NCBI RefSeq assembly: GCF_015351765.1
Contig: NZ_JADKQA010000001.1
Coordinates: forward strand, 1,036,570-1,100,569
Reading direction: 5' to 3'
Origin: Clostridium vitabionis
GTDB lineage: Bacteria > Bacillota > Clostridia > Lachnospirales > Lachnospiraceae
Length of the DNA: 64,000 nucleotides
The translations under genes and the position numbers were made by a program. Below, one piece after another: positions 9,157-17,963 of this stretch (position 1 is its first letter; every line of letters begins with the position of its first letter). Under the pieces are notes generated by a model. The model saw only the letters and a list, made by a program, of their open reading frames with translations, did no database searches and was not told the DNA's origin.

Positions 9157-10398
9157 TCAGTCCTTATCATCCGCCGCGTATACACCCGGAAGCTGCTTGC
9201 CCTCGAGGAATTCCAGGGAAGCGCCGCCGCCGGTGGAAATGTGGCTCATCTTGTCGGCGTAGCCGAGCTGGTTCACCGCGGCAGCGGAATCTCCGCCGCC
9301 GATGATCGTCGTGGCATCCGCCGCAGCGAGAGCGGCAGCAACTGCCTTTGTGCCCTTAGCGAGCACCGGGTTCTCGAATACGCCCATCGGACCGTTCCAT
9401 ACCACGGTCTTGGCGCTCTTCACCGCATCCTCATAGAGGGCAATCGTCTTCGGTCCGATATCCATGCCCATCCTGTCGGCCGGAATCTTGTCGATATCCA
9501 CAACCTCAACCGCGATCGCCGGATCGTCAATCGGATCCGGGAAATGGTCGGTCGTAACCGCGTCAACCGGAAGGAGCAGCTTCTTGCCGAGCTTTTCTGC
9601 CTTGGCAATCATCTCACGGCAGTAATCCAGCTTGGTCTCATCGCAGAGAGACTCACCGATCTCATGTCCCTGAGCCTTCACGAAGGTGTACGCCATGCCG
9701 CCGCCGATGATCAGGACATCGCACTTCTCCAGCAGGTTGGAGATCACGTTCAGCTTGTCCGCAACCTTGGCGCCGCCCAGGATGGCGACAAACGGGCGGA
9801 CCGGATTCTCCACGGCATTGCCGAGGAAGCGGATCTCCTTCTGCATCAGGTAGCCGACCGCGCAGTTTCCGCCCTTTTCGCGGATGAACTTCGTCACGCC
9901 GGATACGGAAGCATGTGCCCTGTGCGCGGAACCAAAGGCATCGCAGACATAGTCATCCGCGAGATCGGCGAGCTCACGCGCGAACTTGTCGCCGGCCTCC
10001 TCCGGCTTGGTCTCCTCCTTGCCTCTGAAACGGGTATTCTGGAGAAGAATGACGTCGCCGTCCTTCATTTCGGAGACTGCCTTCGTCACATCCGGGCCGG
10101 TGACATTCCAGTCATCGATGAAGTGTACTTCCTTGCCCAGCTTCGCGGACAGGCTGGCGGCTACCGGTTTCAGGGATTCGCCCTCGTTCGGCCCTTTTTT
10201 CACCTTGCCGAGATGGGAGCAGAGGATCACCTTGGCGCCCTCGCCGATCAGCTTCTCGATCGTAGGCAGTGCCGCGTTGATTCTGGTCTCATCGGTGATC
10301 TTTCCGTCCTTCAGCGGCACGTTGAAATCGCAGCGGACAAGAACCCTCCTGCCCTTCGCGTCAAAATCATCTACCGTCTTTTTATTTAATGCTGCCAT
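9157..10398 (-). CDS. pgk: Phosphoglycerate kinase
   Basis: A 413-residue enzyme, slightly longer than the roughly 395 of many bacterial Pgk, making ATP from 1,3-bisphosphoglycerate. The [14 protein letters not shown]-terminal signature, the [10 protein letters not shown] loop, [10 protein letters not shown] with the nucleotide-binding Lys, and the C-terminal GGGDSAAAV phosphate loop are present. The start is the ATG at 10398 with AGGAGA upstream; the reading frame extends 15 codons further without a site. It is separated from gap by a hairpin-containing gap that may lower read-through. Confidence 0.97.
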   Translation of the reverse strand: MAALNKKTVDDFDAKGRRVLVRCDFNVPLKDGKITDETRINAALPTIEKLIGEGAKVILCSHLGKVKKGPNEGESLKPVAASLSAKLGKEVHFIDDWNVTGPDVTKAVSEMKDGDVILLQNTRFRGKEETKPEEAGDKFARELADLADDYVCDAFGSAHRAHASVSGVTKFIREKGGNCAVGYLMQKEIRFLGNAVENPVRPFVAILGGAKVADKLNVISNLLEKCDVLIIGGGMAYTFVKAQGHEIGESLCDETKLDYCREMIAKAEKLGKKLLLPVDAVTTDHFPDPIDDPAIAVEVVDIDKIPADRMGMDIGPKTIALYEDAVKSAKTVVWNGPMGVFENPVLAKGTKAVAAALAAADATTIIGGGDSAAAVNQLGYADKMSHISTGGGASLEFLEGKQLPGVYAADDKD

Positions 10399-10454
10399 GA
10401 TTCTCTCCTTTCGGGGATCCGGGAAATGTGCCCGGACACACATGTTTTTTTCTG

Positions 10455-10497
10455 ATGAAAAGAGAGGCCAGGCCCAATGCTGGACCGGACCTCTCTG
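10455..10497 (-). terminator. Intercistronic hairpin/terminator between gap and pgk
   Basis: AGAGAGG/CCTCTCT arms with additional G+C pairing inside (10461-10496), then TTTTC on the minus strand. It probably acts as a partial terminator or processing site, so that gap transcript exceeds pgk-tpiA-gpmI. Confidence 0.6.
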
Positions 10498-10519
10498 CTA
10501 TATCCTGACCGTTCTGAAA

Positions 10520-11533
10520 TTACTTGCTGATCAGAGAGCCGAAGTACTTGATGGTGCGAACCATCTGGCTCGTGTAGGAGTTCTCATTGTCGTACCAGGA
10601 AACAACCTGGACAAGCGTCTTGCCGCCGGCCATCGGAAGAACCTTGGTCTGGGTGGCATCGAAAATGGAACCGGCCGTGCTGTTGATGATATCGGAGGAA
10701 ACGATCTCATCGGTGTTGTACTCGAAGGATTCGGTCTCCTCAGCCTTCATCTGGGAATTGACCTGCTCAACCGTAACTTCCTTGTCCACGATCGCGTCGA
10801 GGATGGTGGTGGAACCGGTTGCGGTGGGAACACGCTGGGCAGCACCGTTCAGCTTGCCGTCAAGCTCCGGAAGAACCAGGCCGATTGCCTTGGCAGCGCC
10901 GGAGGAAGCCGGGGTGATGTTCATGGCAGCCGCGCGGGATCTGCGGAGGTTGCCCTTTCTCTGCGGTCCGTCGAGAACCATCTGGTCACCGGTGTAAGCG
11001 TGAACCGTGGTCATGAAGCCGGCCTCGATCGGAGCAAGGTCATTGAGGCCCTTTGCCATCGGTGCAAGGCAGTTCGTGGTACAGGAAGCTGCGGAGATAA
11101 TCTGGTCATCAGCGGTCAGCGTCTTGTGGTTTACATTGTAAACGATGGTCTTCAGATCCTTGCCAGCCGGAGCGGAGATAACGACATGCTTAGCGCCGGC
11201 ATTGATGTGAGCCATAGACTTATCCTTAGAGGTGTAGAACCCGGTGCACTCAAGGACAACATCGATGTCGAGTGCCTTCCACGGAAGATTTGCGGCATCC
11301 TTCTCGGCATAAATGGTGATCTCCTTGCCGTCTACGACGATGGAGTGCTCCTTAGCCTCAACCTTGCCCGGATATCTGCCGTGCGTGGTATCATACTTTA
11401 ACAGGTATGCAAGCATCTCCGGGGAAGTAAGATCGTTGATGGCAACAACCTCATAACCCTCCGCGTTGAACATCTGTCTGAATGCCAGACGGCCGATACG
11501 GCCAAAACCATTGATTGCTACTCTTACAGCCAT
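10520..11533 (-). CDS. gap: Glyceraldehyde-3-phosphate dehydrogenase, type I
   Basis: A 337-residue NAD-dependent enzyme converting glyceraldehyde 3-phosphate to 1,3-bisphosphoglycerate. The Rossmann start [12 protein letters not shown], the active-site [13 protein letters not shown] (Cys about residue 154), the HAYTGDQ segment and [19 protein letters not shown] are all intact. AGGAGG lies 7 nt upstream of the ATG. Promoter and operator-like palindrome are directly upstream (see 11561-11617). First gene of the glycolytic series. Confidence 0.97.
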   Translation of the reverse strand: MAVRVAINGFGRIGRLAFRQMFNAEGYEVVAINDLTSPEMLAYLLKYDTTHGRYPGKVEAKEHSIVVDGKEITIYAEKDAANLPWKALDIDVVLECTGFYTSKDKSMAHINAGAKHVVISAPAGKDLKTIVYNVNHKTLTADDQIISAASCTTNCLAPMAKGLNDLAPIEAGFMTTVHAYTGDQMVLDGPQRKGNLRRSRAAAMNITPASSGAAKAIGLVLPELDGKLNGAAQRVPTATGSTTILDAIVDKEVTVEQVNSQMKAEETESFEYNTDEIVSSDIINSTAGSIFDATQTKVLPMAGGKTLVQVVSWYDNENSYTSQMVRTIKYFGSLISK

Positions 11534-11560
11534 GCTTGAATCCTCCTAAGATTTTCCTTT

Positions 11561-11617
11561 ATTGTTAAACTAGTAACAATTCAGACTTATTATAGCGGGC
11601 TGCCCGGAAAAATACAA
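11561..11617 (-). promoter_or_regulatory. Sigma-A promoter and operator-like inverted repeat for gap
   Basis: On the minus strand: -35 TTGTAT (11617-11612), 17-nt spacer, -10 TATAAT (11594-11589). Just downstream is the inverted repeat ATTGTTA-CTAGTT-TAACAAT (11561-11580), placed over the expected transcription start, a classic repressor position. The repressor is not identified. Confidence 0.75.
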
Positions 11618-11768
11618 GAGCAAGATGTGATTTTCCCGGGAATTTCTTTTTGTGCCGCAACTGTTCGGGATCCCTGTGGCGTGAACAGTTCCTTTGCGCC
11701 CTTTCCCGACGGCCGGCCGCGGCTAGAACCCCGCTGCCGGATGCCCCGCCTTCCTGCTCTCCCGCCGG

Positions 11769-12068
11769 TCAGTGCGTGCTGCCCGACGACCAGCGGACCG
11801 GCCTCGCCTTCCTCCGCGATGCCGGGTATGCGCGGACCTCCGCGGCGAGGTCGCCGACCGTTCGGATGACCTCGGCCTCCTCGGAGGGGATCGCCGTCCC
11901 GAACGCCTCATCCACCTCCGCAAGGATCATCGCCATATCGAAGGAATCCGCCAGGAGATCCTCGGCAAACCGGCTCTCCGGGGTGATTTCCGTCGGATCC
12001 AGGTCAAGCCCCCGGGCGACTGCCCGGATCAGCCTGTTCATCTCCCCCGCGTCAAACTCTGTCTTCAT
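11769..12068 (-). CDS. Acyl carrier protein-like protein
   Basis: A 99-residue four-helix carrier protein. RFAEDLLADSFDMAMILAEVDEAF (here split: RFAEDLLADSFD, then MAMILAEVDE) matches the ACP signature around the phosphopantetheine serine, with DSF in place of the usual DSL. The C-terminal tail (SRRKARPVRWSSGSTH) is basic and longer than in FabD-partner ACPs. The ATG at 12068 has GGGAGGG 8 nt upstream. No fatty-acid synthase, ligase or synthase gene is adjacent, so the partner is unknown; it could be an accessory ACP for lipid, polyketide or modification chemistry. Confidence 0.75.
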   Translation of the reverse strand: MKTEFDAGEMNRLIRAVARGLDLDPTEITPESRFAEDLLADSFDMAMILAEVDEAFGTAIPSEEAEVIRTVGDLAAEVRAYPASRRKARPVRWSSGSTH

Positions 12069-12268
12069 GTATTTTCCCTCCCCGAGAAAATTCTGCCCCT
12101 TTACGCATAGATTACGGTTCAACTCCGGCATGTACTGAACAGTGACAAGTATAGCGCATTTCCGCCTGAAACGTCGGAATTGGTGGAAAGTTTTTCTTAT
12201 TTCGGATATAATGTTAACAGTTGGAAAGTCTTGGGCCGGCATTCTGCCGGCCGGATGGGAGCTTGCAT

Positions 12269-13132
12269 ATGGAACAAATTACCATGGAAAAGTATCACTG
12301 CATGGGCAATGATTACCTGGTCTACGACCCGAACCGCAACCCGATGCCACTGCACCGGGCGGCGATCGCCCGGCTGTGCGACCGCCATTTCGGAATCGGC
12401 GCGGACGGGATTCTCGTCGGCCCCTGCTTTGACAATGACCGGATGTCCGTGAAAATCTATAACGCGGACGGCAGCGAGGCGGAAAAGAGCGGCAACGGCA
12501 TGGCGATCATCGCGCGCTACCTCCGCGACCGCAATTATGTGCAGAAAAACAGCATCTCCTTCGACACTATCGCGGGGGTGGAGCACGTCTTCTATCTGAA
12601 TGAGGAGGGAACCCGGCTCAAGGTCTCGATGGGGCTCCCGTCCTTCTGGAGCGATGAGATCCCCATGACCGGGCAGCGCCGCGAGGTCATCAACGAGATC
12701 CTTGTCTTTGACAAGATCCCCTATGTGACCACCTGCCTCTCCCTGGGGAATCCGCACTGCGTGATCTGGATGAATGAGATCTCGAAGGAGCTGGTCTGCC
12801 GGATCGGGAACATTTCCGAATCCGCCGAGTATTTCCCCGAGAAAGTCAACACGCAGCTGCTGAATGTCCTTGACCGGACCAATATCCAGATTGAGATCTA
12901 CGAGCGCGGGGTCGGCTACACGCTGGCTTCCGGTTCCTGCGCCTGCGCGGCAGCCTCGGCAGCTTACCGCATGGGCCTTGCCGACCGGAATATGTATGTC
13001 CACATGCCCGGCGGCCTCCTCGAGGTGGAAATCCGGGACGACGGGGAAGTCTACATGGTCGCCGGCGTCGGTTATGTAGGCAGCATTGTCCTCGGCAACG
13101 GCTTCTGCGAGGAGCTGCGCGCCCTCGACTGA
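12269..13132 (+). CDS. DapF-fold paralogue lacking both catalytic cysteines
   Basis: A 287-residue protein of the diaminopimelate epimerase fold. It keeps the pseudo-symmetrical domains, the N-terminal GNDYLVYD, the HFGIGADG loop, YNADGSEAEKSGNGMA, NPHC and ERGVGYTLASGSCACAA. Both acid/base cysteines of DapF are serine here: Ser74 (KSGNG for MCGNG) and Ser221 (LASGSC for LACGTG). A genuine dapF follows 52 nt downstream. True DapF uses a Cys pair to racemise; with two Ser it may act on another substrate, as dehydratase-like relatives of the proline racemase superfamily do, or be non-catalytic. The reading frame is intact, so it is not a pseudogene. Start: ATG 12269 with TGGGAG upstream; ATG 12284 is an alternative. 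Confidence 0.85.
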   Translation: MEQITMEKYHCMGNDYLVYDPNRNPMPLHRAAIARLCDRHFGIGADGILVGPCFDNDRMSVKIYNADGSEAEKSGNGMAIIARYLRDRNYVQKNSISFDTIAGVEHVFYLNEEGTRLKVSMGLPSFWSDEIPMTGQRREVINEILVFDKIPYVTTCLSLGNPHCVIWMNEISKELVCRIGNISESAEYFPEKVNTQLLNVLDRTNIQIEIYERGVGYTLASGSCACAAASAAYRMGLADRNMYVHMPGGLLEVEIRDDGEVYMVAGVGYVGSIVLGNGFCEELRALD

Positions 13133-13184
13133 GCCGGACCGCCGGATCCGGAGTGTTCCTTCCGGCCGCACAGGAGGTAATCTG

Positions 13185-13988
13185 ATGAAATTTACTAAGA
13201 TGCAGGGCATCGGCAACGACTATGTCTATGTCAACTGCTTTCGGGAGATCGTCCGGAACCCGTCGGAGCTGGCGAAAAAGGTCAGCGACCGGCATTTCGG
13301 CATCGGCTCTGACGGCCTGATCCTCATCTGCCCCTCGGAGGAGGCGGACTGCGAGATGGTCATGTACAACGCGGACGGCTCGCGCGGCGCAATGTGCGGC
13401 AATGGCATCCGCTGCGTGGGCAAGTATGTCTATGACCACGGGATCGTCGACAGGACGCGGATCACGGTGCTCACCGGCTCCGGCCTCCGGACGCTGGATA
13501 TGCAGACGGAAAATGGGAAAGTTGTCTCCGCCACCGTGGATATGGGAAAACCGGTGCTGACGTCGAAGATCGACGAAGAAATTCTCGTGGACGGAAAGAC
13601 ATGGAACTTCACGGGGATTTCCATGGGCAATCCCCACGCTGTCGTCTTCCTGGATCATGTCTCGTCCCTCAATCTTCCGGAGATCGGTCCGGATTTTGAG
13701 AACCATCCCCGTTTTCCGGATCGGACAAACACAGAGTTTGTGCGGGTGATCGACCGCAGCCATCTGGAGATGCGGGTATGGGAGCGCGGCTCCGGCGAGA
13801 CGCTCGCCTGCGGAACCGGTGCCTGCGCGTCGGCAGCTGCCGCGATCCTGAAAGGGCTCACCAAAAACACCGTGGATATTGCCCTCCTCGGCGGCCATCT
13901 GGGCATTACCTGGGACCAGGACAAGGACACCATCTATATGACAGGACCCGCGGTGGAGGTCTTCTCCGGCGAATTTGAGAACAGCTGA
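13185..13988 (+). CDS. dapF: Diaminopimelate epimerase
   Basis: A 267-residue PLP-independent epimerase turning LL- into meso-diaminopimelate for lysine and peptidoglycan. Both catalytic cysteines are in place: Cys71 in AMCGNGIRC and Cys209 in LACGTGACA, with the GSDG, NPHAV and ERGSGET substrate-binding segments. CAGGAGG lies upstream of the ATG at 13185; the frame extends upstream into the paralogue's 3' end. It forms a tandem pair with the serine variant, and a cytidylate-kinase-like gene follows after 71 nt. Confidence 0.95.
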   Translation: MKFTKMQGIGNDYVYVNCFREIVRNPSELAKKVSDRHFGIGSDGLILICPSEEADCEMVMYNADGSRGAMCGNGIRCVGKYVYDHGIVDRTRITVLTGSGLRTLDMQTENGKVVSATVDMGKPVLTSKIDEEILVDGKTWNFTGISMGNPHAVVFLDHVSSLNLPEIGPDFENHPRFPDRTNTEFVRVIDRSHLEMRVWERGSGETLACGTGACASAAAAILKGLTKNTVDIALLGGHLGITWDQDKDTIYMTGPAVEVFSGEFENS

Positions 13989-14059
13989 CGGCTTAAGGGA
14001 AGCTGGCCTTTTTCAGGGAAACTGACAGGCTTCATGCCTTCGGACAGGAGGTGCGCGCT

Positions 14060-14731
14060 ATGGCAGGGAAACACATGGTCATCACGATTGGCCGCCAGTA
14101 CGGCAGCGGCGGCGCGGAAACCGGCCGGATCCTGGCGGAACTGCTCGGGATCTGCTGCTACGACAAAAACATCCTGAAAATCAATTCTGATGCCAGCGGC
14201 ATCCGGGAAAGCTATTTTCACCTGGCTGACGAGAAAGCGGGGAACCGCCTGCTCTACCGGATCATGAAAAACCTGACGCCTGAGGAGGGGGCTCCGTCCT
14301 TCGGCCCGGACCTGATGTCTGCGGACAACCTCTTCCGCTTCCAGTCGGAAGTCATCCGGAAGCTTGCCGCGGAGGAATCCTGTGTGTTCATCGGCCGCTG
14401 CGCCGATTATGTCCTCGACCACTATGATGTGCTTCTGCGCGTTCATGTCATCGGTTCATGGGCGGAACGTGTCTCCCGCATCCGGGAGAAAACCGCCGGC
14501 TCTGAGGCGGATGCCGAGAAGGCTATCCGCCGGATGGACAGGGAGCGCGGGGAGTATTACCGCTATTACACCGGGCGGGACTGGGCGGATGCCCAGAATT
14601 ATGACCTGGTCATCTCCACCGACCGGATCGGCCCTGCCGGAGCTGCCCGGGTGATCCTCGAATATCTCCGTTCCCTCGGTTTTGACCTTGACAAAGAATT
14701 TCCATCGAATAAAATAGAACAATGTCGGTAA
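14060..14731 (+). CDS. Cytidylate kinase-like family protein
   Basis: A 223-residue P-loop protein of the cytidylate kinase-like family common in clostridia, distinct from housekeeping Cmk. The nucleotide loop is ITIGRQYGSGGAETGRI (about residues 9-25), followed by CCYDKNIL, and a middle FIGRCADYVL segment (about 111-120). A C-terminal DYDLVISTDR-like stretch (NYDLVISTDRIG) resembles the lid/base region. ACAGGAGG sits 7 nt before the ATG. Substrate is not known for this family; nucleoside or small-molecule phosphorylation is likely. It is followed by a terminator-like hairpin. Confidence 0.85.
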   Translation: MAGKHMVITIGRQYGSGGAETGRILAELLGICCYDKNILKINSDASGIRESYFHLADEKAGNRLLYRIMKNLTPEEGAPSFGPDLMSADNLFRFQSEVIRKLAAEESCVFIGRCADYVLDHYDVLLRVHVIGSWAERVSRIREKTAGSEADAEKAIRRMDRERGEYYRYYTGRDWADAQNYDLVISTDRIGPAGAARVILEYLRSLGFDLDKEFPSNKIEQCR

Positions 14732-14732
14732 A

Positions 14733-14757
14733 AACGCCGGAAATTTTTTCGGCGGTT
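14733..14757 (+). terminator. Terminator-like hairpin after the cytidylate kinase-like gene
   Basis: CGCCG/CGGCG stem with an AT-rich loop and GGTTTTG after it, directly behind the stop codon. Confidence 0.55.
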
Positions 14758-14796
14758 TTGCAATAAATTCCGTCCATAACGCATTAACCTTATGAA

Positions 14797-14990
14797 CGGA
14801 GAAACAAATCTGTGTGCTGGCTCGGCAGGGTAACTGATTCAAGAAAAGGAAACTCGAAACTCCAATGCATTGCTCCGTTACTCAGGAATCTCCGAAAAGC
14901 ACGCAGCCTTCAGGGAAAGTAAACCAACCAGTGCTTTCACTGAAACGAGGAGGCATCCGGATCTTCTGATCCGGGTGCCTCCTTATTAGT
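14797..14990 (+). ncRNA. Candidate structured non-coding RNA with its own terminator
   Basis: The 331-nt gap between two genes holds a stretch with nested pairing: CTGTGTGCT (about 14809) with AGCACGCAG (about 14898), inside it GGGTAAC with GTTACTC, and a small CAGTG-CTTT-CACTG hairpin near 14930. An alternative arm, AACGGAG, can pair with CTCCGTT. It ends in a long G+C stem of AGGAGGCAYCCGGAT and ATCCGGGTGCCTCCT (about 14948-14982) followed by TTATT. I do not recognise the family (no 6S, SRP, tmRNA, RNase P or known riboswitch signature). Independent transcript or an mRNA leader/trailer are both possible. Confidence 0.45.
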
Positions 14991-15003
14991 AGAGCCCTTA
15001 GCA

Positions 15004-15060
15004 ATAACCAGCCACCTGATGAGGACAAGGGAAAGCGCAGTCCGAGTTTCGTGGAGCAGC
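15004..15060 (+). repeat. Dispersed palindromic repeat, copy A
   Basis: A 57-bp sequence starting ATAACCAGCCAC and containing GAAAGCGCAGTCCGAGTTT. It matches, in opposite orientation, the repeat at 63942-64000 with about 8 differences in 60 positions. Lies between the candidate RNA terminator and the stop codon of the aminotransferase. No other clear copy in the window. Confidence 0.75.
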
Positions 15061-15062
15061 GA

Positions 15063-16250
15063 TCACAGGCCGTACTTCTCCGCCACTTTCGCGAACGCCG
15101 GCATCGACCGGTGGATCATGTCATTCGACACGCAGTAAGCGATTCTCACATAGCCCGGTCCGAAGAATGAGCTTCCGGGAACAACCAGGATGTGCTCCTC
15201 CTTGCAGGCCGCGACGAATTTCTTCTCATCCTCATCCGGGGACTTCACCCACAGATAGAACGCGCCCTGCGGGCGTACACAGGTGAATCCGAGCTTCGTC
15301 AAGCCATTGTAGAGGTCATTTCGGTTCCTGTCATAGGCAGCAACATTGACCTTCACGGCGAGGCAGCGGCGGATCACCCGCTGGATCAGGGACGGCGCGT
15401 TCACGCTGCCGTTCACGCGGTTGGCGATCGTTGCCACCTGGATCAGGTCTTCGCTGTCCGACACGGAATCCGGGATCAGGGCGTAGCCGATCCGCTCACC
15501 GGGAAGCGACAGGGATTTGCTGTAGGAATAGCAGACAACCGTATTCTCATAGAAATCCGGCACCCACGGGACCGAGCAGCCGTCGTAGGCGAGCTCGCGG
15601 TACGGCTCATCGGAGATGATCAGGATGTCTGTGCCGAACTCCCTCTCCTTCTCCCGGAGAACGTCCCCCATGCCGCGGAGGCTCTCCGCGGAGTAAATGA
15701 CCCCGGTCGGGTTATTCGGCGTATTGATGATGACCGCCTTCGTCTTCGGCGTGACAGCCTTCGCAAGCCCCGCGAGATCCGGCTGGAAATCCGCACTTGC
15801 CGGCGGAAGGACAACCAGCTTCCCGTCATAATTCCGGACATAGTTGCCATACTCGACAAAGAACGGGGCGAAAGTGATGACCTCATCTCCCGGATCCAGG
15901 ATGGATTTCAGGATGATATTGAGCGCACTCGCTGCGCCGACCGTCATGATCAGGTTTTTCGCGGCATAGGCCGTGCCAAACCGCCGGTTCAGGGATGCGG
16001 CGATGTCCGCCCGGACATCCTCGTAGCCGCTGTTGGACATGTAGCCGTGGACGAACAGGGAATCCTCCTCATCGAGGACATCGCGGATGGCCTGGTTCAC
16101 CTCCTCCGGGGCGGGTACAGACGGGTTGCCGAGGCTGAAGTCATAGACATTTTCCCGGCCATACTTTTTTGCCATCTCCTTACCTTCCTCGAACATGGCA
16201 CGGATGGCGGAATTGTTCTGAAGAAATGGAAGCATTTTCTGCGAAATCAT
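15063..16250 (-). CDS. PLP-dependent class I/II aminotransferase
   Basis: A 395-residue fold-type I aminotransferase. NTPNNPTGV (about residues 170-178), SDEPYREL, and the PLP-lysine segment CYSYSKSLSLPGERIGY (Lys about 239) identify it. The N-terminal SLGNPSVPAPEEV and C-terminal PGSSFFGPGYVRIAYC substrate parts resemble aspartate/alanine/aromatic aminotransferases of clostridia. The exact amino acid is unclear. It starts 34 nt after the O-antigen-polymerase-like gene and may share its transcript; a purpose in that cluster is not evident. Confidence 0.9.
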   Translation of the reverse strand: MISQKMLPFLQNNSAIRAMFEEGKEMAKKYGRENVYDFSLGNPSVPAPEEVNQAIRDVLDEEDSLFVHGYMSNSGYEDVRADIAASLNRRFGTAYAAKNLIMTVGAASALNIILKSILDPGDEVITFAPFFVEYGNYVRNYDGKLVVLPPASADFQPDLAGLAKAVTPKTKAVIINTPNNPTGVIYSAESLRGMGDVLREKEREFGTDILIISDEPYRELAYDGCSVPWVPDFYENTVVCYSYSKSLSLPGERIGYALIPDSVSDSEDLIQVATIANRVNGSVNAPSLIQRVIRRCLAVKVNVAAYDRNRNDLYNGLTKLGFTCVRPQGAFYLWVKSPDEDEKKFVAACKEEHILVVPGSSFFGPGYVRIAYCVSNDMIHRSMPAFAKVAEKYGL

Positions 16251-16284
16251 GGGATTGTTCCTCCTTGAAGATTTTCATTATTGT

Positions 16285-17640
16285 TCAGCGGCGCCGTCCG
16301 ATCCCGAGATAGGCCATAAGGCCCGCGAGGAAAGTGACGCCGAAGTAAAACCAGGTGACCGGCAGGGAGAACCATGCCGAGAAAAAGGAAAAGGCCAGGT
16401 ACGCCGCAAACTGTGCGTAGAACAGGAATGCCACCGGATTGTCCGAGTAGTCGCACGCTTCGGTAATCCTGGCGGACACTGCGCCGAGGGCAGCCGCGAA
16501 GAGCAGCACCCCGGCCGTCCCGAAATCATACCAGGCGTCATAGATGAGCGTGGTCGTCGTCAGCTCTTCCTTAATAAAGTAGAGCGGCGCATTGACGAGC
16601 TCCGGGAACATGGATTTCAGCCCGGTGAACGTCCACAGGGGCATCAGCATCCGCTTCCCGAAGGCATGCGCGGGGAGGGCGCGGATCAGATAATCCAGAT
16701 TCTCATAATTCATCGCGATGTAGATGTAGGGCAGGCTCACAAACAGCGGCAGCCGGCTGTTCTTCATCTCGAAGATCCCGTTCAGGTATTCCGCGCTGTG
16801 GCTTCTCGCCGCGGTGAGGATGACAAGCAGCGCGGCCAGGGCTGCCCCGCCGGCAGCCATCAGCGCCGGATGGATTTTTCCACCCATCCGGAAGTAAACC
16901 GCTCCGGCAAGAAACACCGCGAAGACAAGCTGGAACCGTGATACACAGAGCAGCGGGACCGCAAGCCCGCAAGCCAGGGCAATTCCCGCCAGGATATCGC
17001 CCCGGAATGTCCTTCCCGTCCCCGTCCGGAAATAAATCACCGATAGGGGCGGCACGAGCACGCAGCTCACCGTGAAATAATGCAGGCCGTGGACATGAAA
17101 GGCGGAATAGGCATGCGGGACCCCCCGGACAAAGAACGGGACGTACCCCAGGATCCTGGCCTCGAGAAGAAAGCTCAGCAGGGAAACCATCGCGATGCCG
17201 CAGGCCGCGAGAAGCACCGGACCGGAGGCGTCCCTGAACCGTCTCGGATCATCCCTGAGTTCCCGCTCGCGGAATGCCGCATGGACGGACCAGGAGGACG
17301 CGCCATCCCTCGCCATTCCCGGGAAAAAGATCTCCCGGAGGCTTTCCCCCGAGAGAAGGCCGTACGCCGTGGAAAATCCCAGAACGGCCAGCGTCACGGA
17401 AAGCCACATCCCGGGGCACCACATTTCCCCGATGAAGGAGAGTTTAAGGCAGGCAAGGCCCTCACCACCGACAAAAGAGAGCAGGAACAGGCCGCGGAGA
17501 GAAAGCTTTGACCCGGAGCGTCCCGCCTCCGCCGCGTAGAGATAGGCGGCGGAAGCGAGAATCCCAAGCCCCGCGGGAAGGTTGGCATTCCAGCGGGAGA
17601 ACAGGAAAGCCGCCGCCTGGCAGAACAGAAAAACGGTCAT
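16285..17640 (-). CDS. O-antigen polymerase-like membrane protein
   Basis: A 451-residue integral membrane protein with about eleven hydrophobic segments spread over its length and a larger loop around residues 290-340. Its size, the long extracytoplasmic loop between late helices and the GLKSMFPELVNAPLYFIKEE-type loop match oligosaccharide repeat unit polymerases (Wzy/EpsG-like). Such proteins join lipid-linked repeat units outside the membrane. It overlaps the HPr gene upstream by 4 nt, an unusual partner. No other capsule gene is beside it, so the assignment rests on topology only. Confidence 0.6.
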   Translation of the reverse strand: MTVFLFCQAAAFLFSRWNANLPAGLGILASAAYLYAAEAGRSGSKLSLRGLFLLSFVGGEGLACLKLSFIGEMWCPGMWLSVTLAVLGFSTAYGLLSGESLREIFFPGMARDGASSWSVHAAFRERELRDDPRRFRDASGPVLLAACGIAMVSLLSFLLEARILGYVPFFVRGVPHAYSAFHVHGLHYFTVSCVLVPPLSVIYFRTGTGRTFRGDILAGIALACGLAVPLLCVSRFQLVFAVFLAGAVYFRMGGKIHPALMAAGGAALAALLVILTAARSHSAEYLNGIFEMKNSRLPLFVSLPYIYIAMNYENLDYLIRALPAHAFGKRMLMPLWTFTGLKSMFPELVNAPLYFIKEELTTTTLIYDAWYDFGTAGVLLFAAALGAVSARITEACDYSDNPVAFLFYAQFAAYLAFSFFSAWFSLPVTWFYFGVTFLAGLMAYLGIGRRR

Positions 17641-17963
17641 TCCTCATCCTCCCCGGCATCCCCGGCCCTCTCCTCTTTCCCGGAGCGGAGAAGGCGCATG
17701 TACTCGGAAAGGCCGCTGTCCGCGGCCTCCACCATATCCCGGAGGGCAAATGCCTCGTCATCCCCGGAGCAGGAAAATTCGACCTCCTCCCCGGATCTCA
17801 CGCAGGCACCAAGGACGCTCAGCACGCTCTTGACATTGTATTCCGCCCCCCGTACCTCCATGGTTATCGTGCTCTTAAAGCACATCGCCCGGCTGCAGAG
17901 CTCCTGGGCGGGGCGCAGGTGCAGCCCGCCGGGAATGTTCATCCGGACCTTTGCCTTCATCAT
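17637..17963 (-). CDS. HPr-family phosphocarrier protein
   Basis: A 108-residue HPr-like protein. The phospho-accepting His lies in GLHLRPAQEL (canonical GxHARPA), and the regulatory-serine region VKSVLSVLGACV matches HPr Ser46 surroundings. It has an acidic C-terminal tail of about 15 residues (ERAGDAGEDEE) not found in standard 85-90-residue HPr. It lies between cdaR and a polymerase-like gene, overlapping both by 4 nt, and has no ptsI beside it, so it may be a secondary HPr with a signalling or regulatory role rather than the main PTS carrier. Confidence 0.85.
   Translation of the reverse strand: MMKAKVRMNIPGGLHLRPAQELCSRAMCFKSTITMEVRGAEYNVKSVLSVLGACVRSGEEVEFSCSGDDEAFALRDMVEAADSGLSEYMRLLRSGKEERAGDAGEDEE

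Noticed and set aside
12269..13132. Pseudogene reading of the serine-type DapF paralogue
   Set aside because: Frame, length and remaining active-site segments are intact, so loss of function by decay is not indicated.
14797..14990. 6S RNA, SRP RNA, T-box or cobalamin riboswitch
   Set aside because: None of their conserved core sequences is present; kept only as an unassigned structured RNA.
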